A DNA stretch of 64,000 bases from CAZLIC01 sp964559535. Lineage in GTDB: Bacteria; Pseudomonadota; Alphaproteobacteria; Rhodobacterales; Rhodobacteraceae. Below, piece after piece: positions 32,856 through 42,266 of the stretch (positions within the stretch are counted from its first letter, which is position 1; each line of letters starts with the position of its first letter). The notes beneath the pieces were generated by a model that was not told the DNA's origin, searched no databases, and saw only the letters and a program-made list of their open reading frames with translations. Where the stretch lies: NCBI GenBank assembly GCA_964559535.1, contig CAZLIC010000011.1:17289-81288 (forward strand). Direction: 5' to 3'. The translations under genes and the position numbers were made by a program.

Positions 32856-33775
32856 CGCCGCTTTACAACCGCGTCGCGCTGATCGGGCTGGGGCTGATCG
32901 CCGGGTCGATGGGCCATGCGATGAAGGCCGCGGGGCTGGCGGGCGGGATCACGGGCTTCGCCAAGACCAAGGCCACCCGCGATGCCGCGCTGGAAATGGG
33001 GTTCATTGACCGGGCCTGCGAGACGGCGGCCGAGGCGGTGCAGGGCGCCGACCTTGTGGTGCTGTGCGTGCCTGTGGGCGCCATGGCGTCGGTGGCGGCC
33101 GAGATCGGGCCACATCTGGCGCCAGGGGCCACGGTGACGGACGTGGGCTCGGTGAAGCAGGCCGTGATCGAGGATGTGGCGCCGCATGTTCCGGCGGGCG
33201 TCCACTTCATTCCCGGCCACCCGCTGGCAGGAACCGAGCATTCCGGCCCGCGGTCGGGCTTTGCCACGCTGTTCCGCAACCGCTGGTGGCTGCTGACCCC
33301 GGCCGAAGGCACCGACCCCGCCGCCACTGCCCGTCTGCGCGCGCTGCTGGAAGCCATGGGCGCGCGGGTGGAAGAGATGGACGCAGCCCACCACGACCTT
33401 GTGCTGGCCGTCACCAGCCACACGCCGCATCTGATTGCCTACACGATGGTGGGCGTGGCCGACGATCTGGCGCGGGTGACCGAATCCGAGGTCATCAAGT
33501 TCTCGGCCGCCGGTTTCCGCGACTTCACCCGCATCGCGGCCAGCGACCCCACCATGTGGCGCGACGTGTTCCTGACCAACCGCGAGGCCACGCTGGAAAT
33601 CCTGGGCCGCTTCACCGAAGAGCTGTTCGCACTTCAACGCGCGATCCGGATGGGCGACGGCGAGATGCTGTTCGACTATTTCACCCGCACCCGCGCCATC
33701 CGCCGCGGCATCATCGAGGCCGGGCAGGACACCGCCGCGCCGGACTTCGGCCGTGCGGCAACGCCCGCAAGCTAG
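32852..33775 (+). CDS. Prephenate/arogenate dehydrogenase
   Basis: 307 residues. NAD-binding Rossmann [10 protein letters not shown] near the N-terminus, the [10 protein letters not shown] segment, [13 protein letters not shown] with the catalytic His, and helical dimerisation half. TyrA/TyrC family that oxidatively decarboxylates prephenate or arogenate for tyrosine synthesis. ATG 32852 is preceded by GGAGGG and overlaps the aminotransferase stop (ATGA). Together the pair probably performs the last steps of tyrosine formation. Preference for prephenate or arogenate cannot be read from sequence. Confidence 0.88.
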   Translation: MTPLYNRVALIGLGLIAGSMGHAMKAAGLAGGITGFAKTKATRDAALEMGFIDRACETAAEAVQGADLVVLCVPVGAMASVAAEIGPHLAPGATVTDVGSVKQAVIEDVAPHVPAGVHFIPGHPLAGTEHSGPRSGFATLFRNRWWLLTPAEGTDPAATARLRALLEAMGARVEEMDAAHHDLVLAVTSHTPHLIAYTMVGVADDLARVTESEVIKFSAAGFRDFTRIAASDPTMWRDVFLTNREATLEILGRFTEELFALQRAIRMGDGEMLFDYFTRTRAIRRGIIEAGQDTAAPDFGRAATPAS

Positions 33776-33871
33776 GGGCAGGCGATTGGCGCTTGCGGCG
33801 GCACCCGCCTTCGGGCCAGCTAGCCACCGAAACTGGGCGCAAGGCTGCGCCACAACCGGGATGGAACGGCG

Positions 33872-34666
33872 ATGCCCATCGATGCACTGGCGCTGAAGCA
33901 GTACCTCGCCGCTGGCGGCAAGGCGATCAACGGCTGGTGCGCGATCCCCTCGCCCGTCACCGCCGAAATCGCCGCCCGCGCCGGGTTCGACACGGTGACG
34001 GTCGACCTGCAGCACGGGCTGATGGACTATCAGGTGGCGCTGGGCATGCTGCAGGCGGCGCAGGGTTGCGGTGTGCCGGTGCTGGCCCGGGTGCCGTGGA
34101 ACGAGCCGGGCATCGTGATGAAGTGCCTGGATGCCGGATTTGCGGGCATCATCTGCCCCATGGTGAACACCGCCGACGAGGCGCGGCAGCTGGTCATGGC
34201 GTCGCGCTATGCCCCCCTGGGCGGCCGGTCGTTCGGGCCGACACGGGCGGGAATGGTCTGGGGGCCGGGCTATGTGAAACTGGCCAACGACCGCATCCTG
34301 GTGCTGGCCATGATCGAAACGCGCGAGGCGCTGAAGAACCTTGACGCGATCCTTGCCGTCGAAGGGATCGACGGCGTCTATGTCGGACCTTCGGACCTGG
34401 GGCTGTCGCTGGGGTACGAACCCACGCTGGAGCCTTCGGCGCCCGAGGTGGTGGAGGCCATTGCCCATATCGGGGCGGCTGCAGTGGCGGCCGGGCGGAT
34501 TGCCGCGGTGCACTGCGGCTCGACCGACCTTGTGCGGCGGATGCAGGCGCAGGGTTTTGCAATCGGGTCGCTTCTGACCGACGTGCGCATCCTGGCCTCG
34601 GCGCTGGCAGGCCATGTGGCCGCCTACCGGAATGAGGCAGCGCAGGCCCCTTCCCGCAGCTACTGA
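33872..34666 (+). CDS. HpcH/HpaI aldolase family protein
   Basis: 264 residues, a TIM-barrel class II aldolase. VDLQHGLMDY and LARVPWNEP form the substrate and catalytic-base region; the metal ligands are Glu in MIETREAL and Asp in GPSDLGLSLG. Cleaves 2-keto-3-deoxy sugar acids or 4-hydroxy-2-oxoheptanedioate, giving pyruvate plus an aldehyde. It follows tyrA by 96 bp on the same strand but has no pathway partner here. Substrate is open. Confidence 0.87.
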   Translation: MPIDALALKQYLAAGGKAINGWCAIPSPVTAEIAARAGFDTVTVDLQHGLMDYQVALGMLQAAQGCGVPVLARVPWNEPGIVMKCLDAGFAGIICPMVNTADEARQLVMASRYAPLGGRSFGPTRAGMVWGPGYVKLANDRILVLAMIETREALKNLDAILAVEGIDGVYVGPSDLGLSLGYEPTLEPSAPEVVEAIAHIGAAAVAAGRIAAVHCGSTDLVRRMQAQGFAIGSLLTDVRILASALAGHVAAYRNEAAQAPSRSY

Positions 34667-34693
34667 CCCCACGTCAGGCAGGCCAACCGGCCG

Positions 34694-35506
34694 CTACGGC
34701 GCCTCGAACCAGTCCAGCATCAGGGTGGCCCACCCCTGCGGCACCATGTGCCCACCCGGGTGCAGCACGAACTGCAGTGCGCTTTCGGGTGCGCAGGAAC
34801 TCCAGACCCGGTACATCAGCGGACCTTCAACCCGGGTGCTGTCCGGGTTGTTGCGCGTGCACAGGTTGGTGCGGCGCCAGATCTCCATGGCGGCAAAGGC
34901 ATCGCCCTGTTCGATCCCGGCGCGCAGGCGGCGGCCTTCCAGCGGCACCGTGCCGTCGGCCCAGCCGTGCACATGCAGCAGGCGTACCGGGCCGACACAG
35001 GCCTCGGGATAGGGGCGCCAGAAGTTCCCGGCCACCGGCGCATAGGCGGCAAAGGCCCCCGGATCGCGGCAGGCGGCATAGGCCACCATCGACCCGCCCA
35101 CCGAGAACCCGGCCAGAACCATCCGCCCCCGCGGCAGGCCGAACCGCGCAGCGGCATCGTCGGCCACGGCGCTCAGGAACGCCGCATCGTCGCGCGTGCC
35201 GTCAGACGGCGGCAGGAAGGCCCAGCTGCGACGGTCTGTCCCGGCGCGCGGCAATCCATCCGGCGCGATCACCGCATAGCCGCGGTCCAGAAGAGGCTGC
35301 ACCATGCCCGTATTGTCCATCGCTTGCTGGCCCGTGCCGCCATAGCCGTGCAGAAACACCACAGCCCCCTTGGCAGGCCCGTCGGGCAGGGCAGCGTGAT
35401 AGCTGCGTTCTGCCACGGCACAGGGTGCCGGGTCGGTGCCGCAAGCTGCCCATGCGGGCGCGGCGGCAAGCGCCAGCAGGGCCAGCAGGGCAAGCCGCGC
35501 GATCAT
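34694..35506 (-). CDS. Secreted PHB-depolymerase-like (LpqC-family) esterase
   Basis: 270 residues. Signal peptide at 1-21 (ARLALLALLALAAAPAWA) followed by a mature alpha/beta hydrolase with oxyanion segment VFLHGYGGTGQQ, nucleophile elbow GFSVGGSM and His-bearing HPGGHMVPQGW near the C-terminus. It matches feruloyl/acetyl-type esterases of the LpqC/PHB depolymerase family. ATG 35506 overlaps the OpgH stop by 4 bases, so it belongs to the glucan operon and may trim acyl groups on periplasmic glucan or act on exported polymers. That role is inference. Confidence 0.85.
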   Translation of the reverse strand: MIARLALLALLALAAAPAWAACGTDPAPCAVAERSYHAALPDGPAKGAVVFLHGYGGTGQQAMDNTGMVQPLLDRGYAVIAPDGLPRAGTDRRSWAFLPPSDGTRDDAAFLSAVADDAAARFGLPRGRMVLAGFSVGGSMVAYAACRDPGAFAAYAPVAGNFWRPYPEACVGPVRLLHVHGWADGTVPLEGRRLRAGIEQGDAFAAMEIWRRTNLCTRNNPDSTRVEGPLMYRVWSSCAPESALQFVLHPGGHMVPQGWATLMLDWFEAP

Positions 35507-37260
35507 GCGATGCGGTCCTCTTCGGCCGCGCGCAGCCAGGCCGGGGCATCTTGCTGCACCAGCCACGACAGCGGCGCGGCCAGCAGCAGGCTCAGCCCGA
35601 TCTGCACCAGCCAGGGCGTCACCATGCCCATCGCGACCAGCGCCAGCAGCACCAGACCCAGGCCGGTTTCCCAGCGGTGCAGCCGCAGCAGCGCGGGCAG
35701 CCCCGGACGGCCCGTGGCATGCGGCCCCCAGCCGCCGTCACGCCCTGCCAGCGTAGAGAGCACGGCCTGCGCCTGCTGCACCATCAGCGCCGGCGCAAGC
35801 AGCACCGAGACCACAAGCTCTGCCAGCAGCGCAGGCGCCAGCCGCCATGTCGGGCGCCCGCGGCACAACCGTTCGGCAACTCCCACCAGCCGCGGTGCCA
35901 GCAACAGGGCCAACACTGCCACGGCAAGGCCGGTCGGCGACAGCGGCGCGTGCAGCCCGGCATCGCCGACACGGTCAACCGGTACCGCCAGCGCGAACAG
36001 GATCAGCAGCGCCAGCCACCACAGCGATGACAGATAGGCCATGGCGCCCTGAACGAAATGCAGCCGCGACACCGGATGCAGGCCGGGAACGCGCAGCAGG
36101 CGCAGATGCTGCAGGTTGCCCTGGCACCAGCGGCGGTCGCGACGGATATGCGCGGCCAGGGTCTCGGGCGCCTGCTCGAAGCTTTCGTCGGCCTCGGGCA
36201 GCACCCGCACGGCCCATCCGGCCCGCCGCAGCAAGGCCGCCTCGACAAAGTCATGGCTCAGGATCACGCCGCCGCGCGGGGCGCGGCCCGGCAGGTGCGG
36301 CAGGCCTGCGCAACGGGCAAAGGCGACCGGCCGGAAGATGGCGTTGTGGCCCAGATAGTTCCCCTCGGCGCCCGTCCAGGCGGCAAAGCCCTGCCCAAGG
36401 GTCCGTCCATGCACCTCGGACCCGACCGACTGCAGGCGCTGCCACACCGTTCGGCCCGGGGCCACGCGCGCCACGGTCTGGATCAGCGCGGCCGTCGGGT
36501 CGGCCGCCAGTTCGTCGGCCAGCCGCAGCACGGTGGCGGCCCCCATGCGGCTGTCGGCATCCAGCACCAGCACGGCATCATGCCGGTGCCCTTCGGCCTG
36601 CAGCCAGTCGCGCAGGTTGCCCGATTTGAAATCGTGGTTCACCGGGCGGCGGCGCCAGGTCACGTCCAGCCCCGGATGGCGCAGCGCCACCGCCCGCACG
36701 ACGCGTGCTTCCTCTGCGGCGCGGGCGGCGTCGCGCGTGTCGGACAGGACACGCAGGCAGAACCGGTGGCCCGCTGACTGGGCATGAAGACGCTGCAGCA
36801 GGGCCACGGCCGGAAGGATGGTGCCCGCCGCGTCCTCTCCGTACATCGGCAGCAAGATGGCCACGGCCAGCGGGCGCACGGGGGGCAGCGGCGCCGGGCG
36901 CGCGGGCCAAAGTGCACCCGCCAGCGCCACCGCCACCGGCAGCGCGATCCAGTACAGCGCGAAGGCCGACATCGCGGCCAGCAGCGCCGCGGCAAGTGGC
37001 TGTGCACCGGTGGCGGTCATCCAGGCAAAGGCCAGCACGCCCAACCCCGCGGCCGGGCCTGCGGGAAGTGCAAGCACCATCGCGCGAAAGGCGCGGACCG
37101 AACGCGGGGTGGCGGTGCCGGGTGCGGCCGGGTCGCCGAACGGCACGTCCAGACTCTGGTCGGGCATGGCCAGCGGCTGGACCGGCACCTGCGATCCGTC
37201 GCCCCAGGCGCCTTGCTCTGGGGTGGCGGCGGGCATCAGGGGCGCGCGCTGCTGCAGCAT
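35503..37260 (-). CDS. opgH: Glucans biosynthesis glucosyltransferase OpgH
   Basis: 585 residues, a processive GT2 membrane enzyme. N-terminal helices at about 55-110, then a cytoplasmic GT domain with ILLPMYGED, the DADSRM acidic motif, ILSHDFVEAALLRRAGW and the processivity motif RRDRRWCQGN; several C-terminal helices follow. It polymerises UDP-glucose to linear beta-glucan backbone of osmoregulated periplasmic glucans. It is shorter than Escherichia coli MdoH (about 850) but within the range for Rhodobacter-type enzymes. ATG 37260 starts 2 bases after the OpgC stop; the frame open upstream is only overlap with OpgC. Confidence 0.92.
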   Translation of the reverse strand: MLQQRAPLMPAATPEQGAWGDGSQVPVQPLAMPDQSLDVPFGDPAAPGTATPRSVRAFRAMVLALPAGPAAGLGVLAFAWMTATGAQPLAAALLAAMSAFALYWIALPVAVALAGALWPARPAPLPPVRPLAVAILLPMYGEDAAGTILPAVALLQRLHAQSAGHRFCLRVLSDTRDAARAAEEARVVRAVALRHPGLDVTWRRRPVNHDFKSGNLRDWLQAEGHRHDAVLVLDADSRMGAATVLRLADELAADPTAALIQTVARVAPGRTVWQRLQSVGSEVHGRTLGQGFAAWTGAEGNYLGHNAIFRPVAFARCAGLPHLPGRAPRGGVILSHDFVEAALLRRAGWAVRVLPEADESFEQAPETLAAHIRRDRRWCQGNLQHLRLLRVPGLHPVSRLHFVQGAMAYLSSLWWLALLILFALAVPVDRVGDAGLHAPLSPTGLAVAVLALLLAPRLVGVAERLCRGRPTWRLAPALLAELVVSVLLAPALMVQQAQAVLSTLAGRDGGWGPHATGRPGLPALLRLHRWETGLGLVLLALVAMGMVTPWLVQIGLSLLLAAPLSWLVQQDAPAWLRAAEEDRIA

Positions 37261-37262
37261 GG

Positions 37263-38522
37263 TCAGGCCCCCCGCGTTCGACCGGCCATCACGGCTGCCC
37301 GCGCTGTGGGGGCCGGTGCCGTGGGGGCCTGAGCCGTGTAGACCGGTGCCGTGGAGGCCGGTACCGTGGAGGCCGGGCGGCCGGGCGCTTTCCACGGTTG
37401 CCGCTTCACCAGGCCGACAAACAACGCCACACCGGTGATGGCGGCAAATCCGGCCAGGTTCACCACCAGCGTGGCCCCGGGGCTGTAGCCCTGCCAGGCC
37501 AGCACGGCACCCAACCCACGCGCCAGCACCATCGAGGTGGCGAACACCGCCAGCGATTGCTGCCCCACCTTCACGATCAGCCGGACAAGCGGCGCCAGCG
37601 ACGGCACCGACACCAGCCGCGCCCCGCCGGGCCCCGCCGCGACCCAGGCCAGATAGGCCAGCGCAAGGAAATGCACGTGCCGCAACAGGCCGTAGTTCGT
37701 CTTGTCGATCAGCACCGACCAGTCGCGCCGCCACTCCTGCACGAAGGGGGAAAGACTGATCACCTTGTACCAGGCGAAGGGCACCGTCAGCAGCACCACC
37801 GCCGCCGCCAGCAACACCAGGCTGCGGCGCACCGGCGGCGCGGGAAGCCAGCCCGCCACGAAGGCAAAGCCGGTGAAGAACACCAACTGCCAGCCAAACG
37901 GATTGAAGAACCACACGCGCTGCGACGGCGGGTCGAACCAAAGCTCGGCGGGCAGGCCCAGACCGACCGTCGCGTTGGCCAGCCACAGCCCGGCGCTGGC
38001 TGCCAGGGCCAGCCGCCCGTCCACCTTGGCCAGCGCCATCATCACCGGGATCATCCCCAGGATCACCAGGTACATCGGCAGGATGTCGAAGTAGTTCGGC
38101 ACATAGGTCAGCGTGAACAGGCCGGGCAACGCCTCGGCCGGGTTGCGCAGGAACACCTTCAGGTTCAGCGCCCCCACCTCGCTGCGGGGCGAAAACCCCA
38201 GCCGGTCGATCCACAGCAGCAGCACCAGCGCCGCCAGGAAGACACCGATGTGCACCCAGTACACCTGCCAGACCCGGTACAGGATGCGCAGCGTGCCCAG
38301 CGCCCAGCCCGCCCGCGCATAAACCCCGCCAAAGGCAATGGCCGAGGCCATGCCCGAGCAGAACACGAACATCTCGGTCGCATCGGAAAAGCCGAACCGC
38401 GCGGGAATCCACAATGTCCAGGGATTGTCGGTGATGTGCGCGATCAGGATGATGAACATGCCGATGCCACGGAAGAAATCCAGCCGCAGGTCGCGCGCGC
38501 GGGGTCCCGCATCGCCGCCCAT
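37263..38522 (-). CDS. opgC: OpgC-type membrane acyltransferase (glucan succinylation)
   Basis: 419 residues with about 10 membrane helices. N-terminal RDLRLDFFRGIGMFIILIAH is the OpgC motif (catalytic-type His/Asp region) and TEMFVFCSGMASAIAFG follows. In Rhodobacter, OpgC transfers succinyl groups onto periplasmic glucan. The C-terminal 30 residues form a low-complexity Ala/Thr/Pro tail encoded by a 15-bp tandem repeat at 37312-37371. Upstream is a TTC38-like gene ending 3 bases before the start; downstream is opgH. Confidence 0.92.
   Translation of the reverse strand: MGGDAGPRARDLRLDFFRGIGMFIILIAHITDNPWTLWIPARFGFSDATEMFVFCSGMASAIAFGGVYARAGWALGTLRILYRVWQVYWVHIGVFLAALVLLLWIDRLGFSPRSEVGALNLKVFLRNPAEALPGLFTLTYVPNYFDILPMYLVILGMIPVMMALAKVDGRLALAASAGLWLANATVGLGLPAELWFDPPSQRVWFFNPFGWQLVFFTGFAFVAGWLPAPPVRRSLVLLAAAVVLLTVPFAWYKVISLSPFVQEWRRDWSVLIDKTNYGLLRHVHFLALAYLAWVAAGPGGARLVSVPSLAPLVRLIVKVGQQSLAVFATSMVLARGLGAVLAWQGYSPGATLVVNLAGFAAITGVALFVGLVKRQPWKAPGRPASTVPASTAPVYTAQAPTAPAPTARAAVMAGRTRGA
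37312..37371 (-). repeat. Four 15-bp imperfect tandem repeats in the opgC tail
   Basis: Units of 15 bp (first on plus strand is GCCGGTGCCGTGGGG) at 37312, 37327, 37342 and 37357. They encode pentapeptides such as STVPA and STAPV, a Pro/Ala/Thr-rich C-terminal linker. Confidence 0.75.
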
Positions 38523-38525
38523 CGG

Positions 38526-39863
38526 TCAGACCGCCGCCGTACGCGCAGAGGCAATCAGGTCCAGCCGACGGCGGGCGTAGCCATCCAGTGTTCCGGCGCG
38601 CTGGCGCTGGCGGTCCTGCAGCAGATGCTCGGCCGCGTCCAGATAGCCACCGCGCAGCGCCGCCTCGATGGTGACGCGGGCAAAGACGTCGCGCTGCGCA
38701 TGGCTGCCGCCGATCGCCTGCGCGTCGCCGCGGCCTTCGCGCAGATGCAGCCAGGCCGCGGCATAGTCGCCCTGCGCAAAGCATTGCAGTCCCTGCGCCA
38801 GATGCAGGCCCGGGTGGGCGATGATCTGCGCCGCCTCGCCGGTGGCAGGGCGGGTGGCGGCCATCCGGGCGATCAGCCCCGCCGCCGCGGTCTCGCGCCC
38901 GCCGCCGCACAGGGCCAGCATGTAGTGCAGGTCGGCAAAAGCCAGGCAGCCATCGGTCGCGCGGCCCTCGGCCAGATCGGCCAGTTCGTCCCAGCGCGGG
39001 CCCACGTCCACCCCGTCCAGTTCCAGCCGCGACAGCAGCGAGGCGGCGTTGGCAATGTCGCGGTAGTCGTCGGTCTTCTCGGCCCGGATGTCGCGGTCGT
39101 ACAGCGCCAGCGCCTGTTCCGCCTGCCCGAGGTCAAGGTGCAGCAGCGCCCGGTGCCACCAGACGTGGAAACGGAAGTTGTTGCAATGCGCCCAGCTGGA
39201 CTCGCGCCCCGTCAGCCAGCGCAGCCCGTCCTCGGCACGCGCCGTCATGTCGTGCACATGCGCCACCGCGTGCAGTCCCCAGGCGTCGTCAGGGGCAAGG
39301 TCCACGCCTTCGCGCCCGATGCGCTCGGCCCGCGCGTATTCGCCGGTCTCTTCCAGCGTGAAGGCGTGGCAGCCCAGCACGAACCCTCGAAACGGATGGT
39401 CGACCCAGGCGTCCAGCACGCTTTCGACCGAGGCGCGCATGGCCACAGGCCGACCCATCACGAACTGGATCGCCTGCACCAGTTTCATCGCCAGCGCATC
39501 GCGCGGGTGGTCGGCCAGCACGCCCTGCAGCCGCGCGGCCGCCACCGTGGGCCGCCCGCCCAGCCAGTCGCCCAGCGCAAGCACGAAGGCCACTTCGCGC
39601 GCCGTGCCCGCCGCACCGGCGAATGCCGCTGCATGCGCCTCGCGCGCAACCGCCACCATCTCGGCCCGGCCCAGAAGCAGGCAGGAAAACCCGCGTATCG
39701 CCTGACCCAATGCAAAATCCGGGGCAGCCTGCAACACGCCCGCCAGCGCCGGGCCGGTCATCGCGGCATGCGACAGAACCCCCCGGATCACGCTGTTCCA
39801 ATCCGGCATCAGGTGCGACGGCAGGCTCGTGGGAATGCCGCTTGCGTCATCGGTCAGGTGCAT
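38526..39863 (-). CDS. TTC38-like tetratricopeptide-repeat protein
   Basis: 445 residues of helical repeats resembling the TTC38 family: an N-terminal conserved NSVIRGVLSHAAMTGPAL, then DDAWGLHAVAHVHDM and NNFRFHVWWHRALLHLDLG. No signal peptide or membrane helix. Function is unknown in bacteria. The gene ends 3 bp before opgC and is probably the first gene of the glucan operon. A role in osmoregulated glucan synthesis is inferred from this position only. Confidence 0.8.
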   Translation of the reverse strand: MHLTDDASGIPTSLPSHLMPDWNSVIRGVLSHAAMTGPALAGVLQAAPDFALGQAIRGFSCLLLGRAEMVAVAREAHAAAFAGAAGTAREVAFVLALGDWLGGRPTVAAARLQGVLADHPRDALAMKLVQAIQFVMGRPVAMRASVESVLDAWVDHPFRGFVLGCHAFTLEETGEYARAERIGREGVDLAPDDAWGLHAVAHVHDMTARAEDGLRWLTGRESSWAHCNNFRFHVWWHRALLHLDLGQAEQALALYDRDIRAEKTDDYRDIANAASLLSRLELDGVDVGPRWDELADLAEGRATDGCLAFADLHYMLALCGGGRETAAAGLIARMAATRPATGEAAQIIAHPGLHLAQGLQCFAQGDYAAAWLHLREGRGDAQAIGGSHAQRDVFARVTIEAALRGGYLDAAEHLLQDRQRQRAGTLDGYARRRLDLIASARTAAV

Positions 39864-40019
39864 GTCGGGCCTGTTCTACTGTGCCGTGGGTCTGGCGTGC
39901 TGCGGGATGGCGTGCTGTGGGGCGGTCGTGACGGAAAGCCGATCGTGCCTGGGCGTTCGCGTCAGACTGGCGTGACGTTACCCTCAGATGCGCTGATATT
40001 CATCGAGTTCGCGCGAAAG

Positions 40020-40063
40020 TGACGGAGCGTTATCGGAACCATCGCCATCAGAACGCTCCGTCA
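40020..40063 (-). terminator. 12-bp stem hairpin at the 3' end of the TPP-enzyme gene
   Basis: TGACGGAGCGTT (40020-40031) and AACGCTCCGTCA (40052-40063) pair perfectly around a 20-base loop that contains the stop codon (40048-40050). On the minus strand the left stem encodes the last residues (DGAF region). The stem is followed by CTTTCGCG, only weakly T-rich. Candidate terminator or 3' stability structure. Confidence 0.5.
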
Positions 40064-41643
40064 TAGGCGCGGCGCGGGATGCGCGCGGCGATCAGGGTGA
40101 ACCCGGCACGGCCCAGCGCCGCCTGCGCCTCGGCCTGCAGGGTGGCGGCTTCGGCCACTGCCACGCCATGGCCGCCGAAGGCCCGGGCCAGCGCCGCAAA
40201 GTCGGTTCCACCGAAATCGACGCCCAGATTGGGCCTGCGCCCGGACCGCTGCTTCATCTCGATCAGCGCCAGGCTGTCGTCCACCAGCACGCAGACAATC
40301 ACCGGCAGCCCCAGCGCCGCCAGCGTGGCCAGCTCGCCCGCCCCCATCTCCAGCCCCGCGTCGCCGACGAAGGCCAGCACGGGCGCCCCCGGCCGGCCCA
40401 ACTTGGCCCCGGCGGCCAGCGGCACGGCGCAGGCCATGGTGCACAGGCCCGACGACTGCAGCATGAGGCGCGGCGCCGCACAGGCCCACATCTGGCTGGC
40501 CAGGATCCGGTGCGCGCCGCTGTCGGCCGTGACCACGGTTTCCGCAGGCATGACCTGGCGCAGGGTGGCAATCACCTGGTGCGGCCCCCAGTGGCCGGGC
40601 GCGGCAAAGGCCGTCTGCAACGCCGCCCGCGCGCGCGCTGGTGCCCCGTTCGGCCACCTGGGGGGGGCCGGATGTGCCAGTGCCCCCAGCGCCGGGGCAA
40701 TGCCGCCCAGAAGCGTGATGTCGGCCCGGTGCATGCCATGCGTCCGCGGTACCGGCGAAATCTCGATCACCCGCTGTCCGTTGCGCCACGGGTTGCGCCA
40801 GCCGACCCGCATCTCGATCGGGTCATAGCCGATCAGCAGCACGGCATCGGCACTGTCCATCAGGGGCATCAGAATGCCGTCCGCCCGGGGCGAAAGACCG
40901 GCCCCGCCCAGGCACAGAGGATCATCCTCGGGCAACAACCCCTTGCCCTTGTAGGTGGTGATCAGCGGAATGCCGTGGGCGCGGCAGAAGGCGGCAATCA
41001 CGCTGCCCGCACCCTCGTTCACGGCGTCCACGCCGGCCACCGCCACGGGGCGTTCCGCGGCGGCCAGCGCCACGCGCGCGGCGCGCAGCGCCTGCGCCTC
41101 GGGCAGGCCAGGGCGGGCGGCCGCGACCAGCGCAACCGGCGCCTCGTCCGCCGCGCCTTCCGCCACCTCGATGGGCACATCCACATGCACCGGCCCGGGC
41201 TGGCCCTGCGTGGCCAGCGCAATGGCCCGCGCCATGCCCGCCCCCACCGCGCCCGCCGCCAGCCGGAACGACCCCTTGACCACCGGGCGCAGCATCGCCT
41301 GGTGGTCGAATACCTGATGCGTATAGGTCTCGGCCTCGGCGGCATCGACACAGCCGGTCAGAAACACCAGCGGCACGCGGTCCTGCATGGCGTTGGCCAC
41401 CACGTTCACCGCGTTCGTCACCCCCGGCCCCAGTGTTGCCACCAGAACCGGAAGCGCGCCTGTCATGTGCCACAGCCCTTCGGCCATGAAGCCGCCCGCG
41501 TTCTCGTGCTTGACCAGCACGAAACGCAGCCCGGCACTGTCCAGCCCCTGCATCAGCGCCAGAACCTCACCGCCCGGAATGCCGAAGGCATGGGTGGCCC
41601 CCGCCTGGTGCAGCATCCGTCCGATGATGTCGGCGCCTGTCAT
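40048..41643 (-). CDS. Thiamine-pyrophosphate-dependent enzyme (acetolactate synthase-like)
   Basis: 531 residues with the three TPP domains: N-terminal Pyr domain with the catalytic Glu region KHENAGGFMAEG, a central NAD/FAD-like domain, and a C-terminal PP domain with GDAGLEMGAGELATLAALGLP and VDDSLALIEMK. The family includes acetolactate synthase, benzoylformate decarboxylase and sulfoacetaldehyde acetyltransferase; substrate cannot be inferred. Last gene of a seven-gene minus-strand run. Starts 3 bases after the YHS stop. Only a weak context hint; no small regulatory subunit nearby argues against classical acetohydroxy-acid synthase. Confidence 0.85.
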   Translation of the reverse strand: MTGADIIGRMLHQAGATHAFGIPGGEVLALMQGLDSAGLRFVLVKHENAGGFMAEGLWHMTGALPVLVATLGPGVTNAVNVVANAMQDRVPLVFLTGCVDAAEAETYTHQVFDHQAMLRPVVKGSFRLAAGAVGAGMARAIALATQGQPGPVHVDVPIEVAEGAADEAPVALVAAARPGLPEAQALRAARVALAAAERPVAVAGVDAVNEGAGSVIAAFCRAHGIPLITTYKGKGLLPEDDPLCLGGAGLSPRADGILMPLMDSADAVLLIGYDPIEMRVGWRNPWRNGQRVIEISPVPRTHGMHRADITLLGGIAPALGALAHPAPPRWPNGAPARARAALQTAFAAPGHWGPHQVIATLRQVMPAETVVTADSGAHRILASQMWACAAPRLMLQSSGLCTMACAVPLAAGAKLGRPGAPVLAFVGDAGLEMGAGELATLAALGLPVIVCVLVDDSLALIEMKQRSGRRPNLGVDFGGTDFAALARAFGGHGVAVAEAATLQAEAQAALGRAGFTLIAARIPRRAYDGAF

Positions 41644-41646
41644 GCG

Positions 41647-42165
41647 TTACTCCTTGATCGGGGCCTTGGACTTGAAGTCGGGAATCGACTTGCTGTCGGA
41701 CGCCGCCGCGGTCTCGATGCCCGGCCACTTGCCTTCGGCCTTCGAGATGTTGCCCGGAATGTCCTCTTCCCAGAAGCCCACCACGTTTTTCGTGATGTTC
41801 AGGTACAGCTTGCCGTCGACAATGCGCCACAGCGTGGGGTTGCCCGGCACCTTGCCCCCTTTCGATACGCCATAGGCGCAATGCCCGTCGTACTGCGGCG
41901 CATAGCGCGCCGGGTCGGCCAGGAAAGTGTCGCGGTTGGCCTCGGTGGCGAAGGCAAAGGTGGCGTCGTTGTAGGTGGCGGTGATCGAAGCCTTGCCGGG
42001 CAGCGGCGCGGGCTGCGACTGGCCGACCGGCGCCTGTTTCAGCGCAAAGTACGACACCACGTCATATCCCGACGCGGCAAAGCCGGTCTTGTCCACATAT
42101 TGCGGCCCGGCAAGGGCGGCAGAGGGAAGGGCAAGCGAAACAGCAAGGGCAAGTATGCGCAGCAT
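41647..42165 (-). CDS. Secreted YHS-domain protein
   Basis: 172 residues. Signal peptide (LRILALAVSLALPSAALA) then a YHS-type fold (GYDVVSYFALKQAPVGQ and YDGHCAYGVSKGG), which may bind metal. ATG 42165 follows GGAGA at 8 bases. Lies between NTF2-like and TPP-enzyme genes and is cotranscribed by spacing (3 bp to the TPP gene). Function unknown. Confidence 0.82.
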   Translation of the reverse strand: MLRILALAVSLALPSAALAGPQYVDKTGFAASGYDVVSYFALKQAPVGQSQPAPLPGKASITATYNDATFAFATEANRDTFLADPARYAPQYDGHCAYGVSKGGKVPGNPTLWRIVDGKLYLNITKNVVGFWEEDIPGNISKAEGKWPGIETAAASDSKSIPDFKSKAPIKE

Positions 42166-42266
42166 GGCAGGTCTCCGTTGTTGGCCTGCCGCATCATTCG
42201 TCGCCGGGTGCACAGGCATTACATGCCCAACGGCCGCTTCGCGCTGTTGTGATCGGCAGCAACGCA

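Noticed and set aside
37312..37371. Possible CRISPR or variable-number locus
   Set aside because: Only four contiguous 15-bp units without spacers, in coding sequence.
35503..38910. Single 1135-residue frame covering OpgH and part of OpgC
   Set aside because: The N-terminal half is an out-of-frame reading of opgC; the real OpgH starts at 37260.
40048..41643. True acetohydroxy-acid synthase large subunit (IlvB)
   Set aside because: No small subunit nearby and operon context unrelated to branched amino acids.
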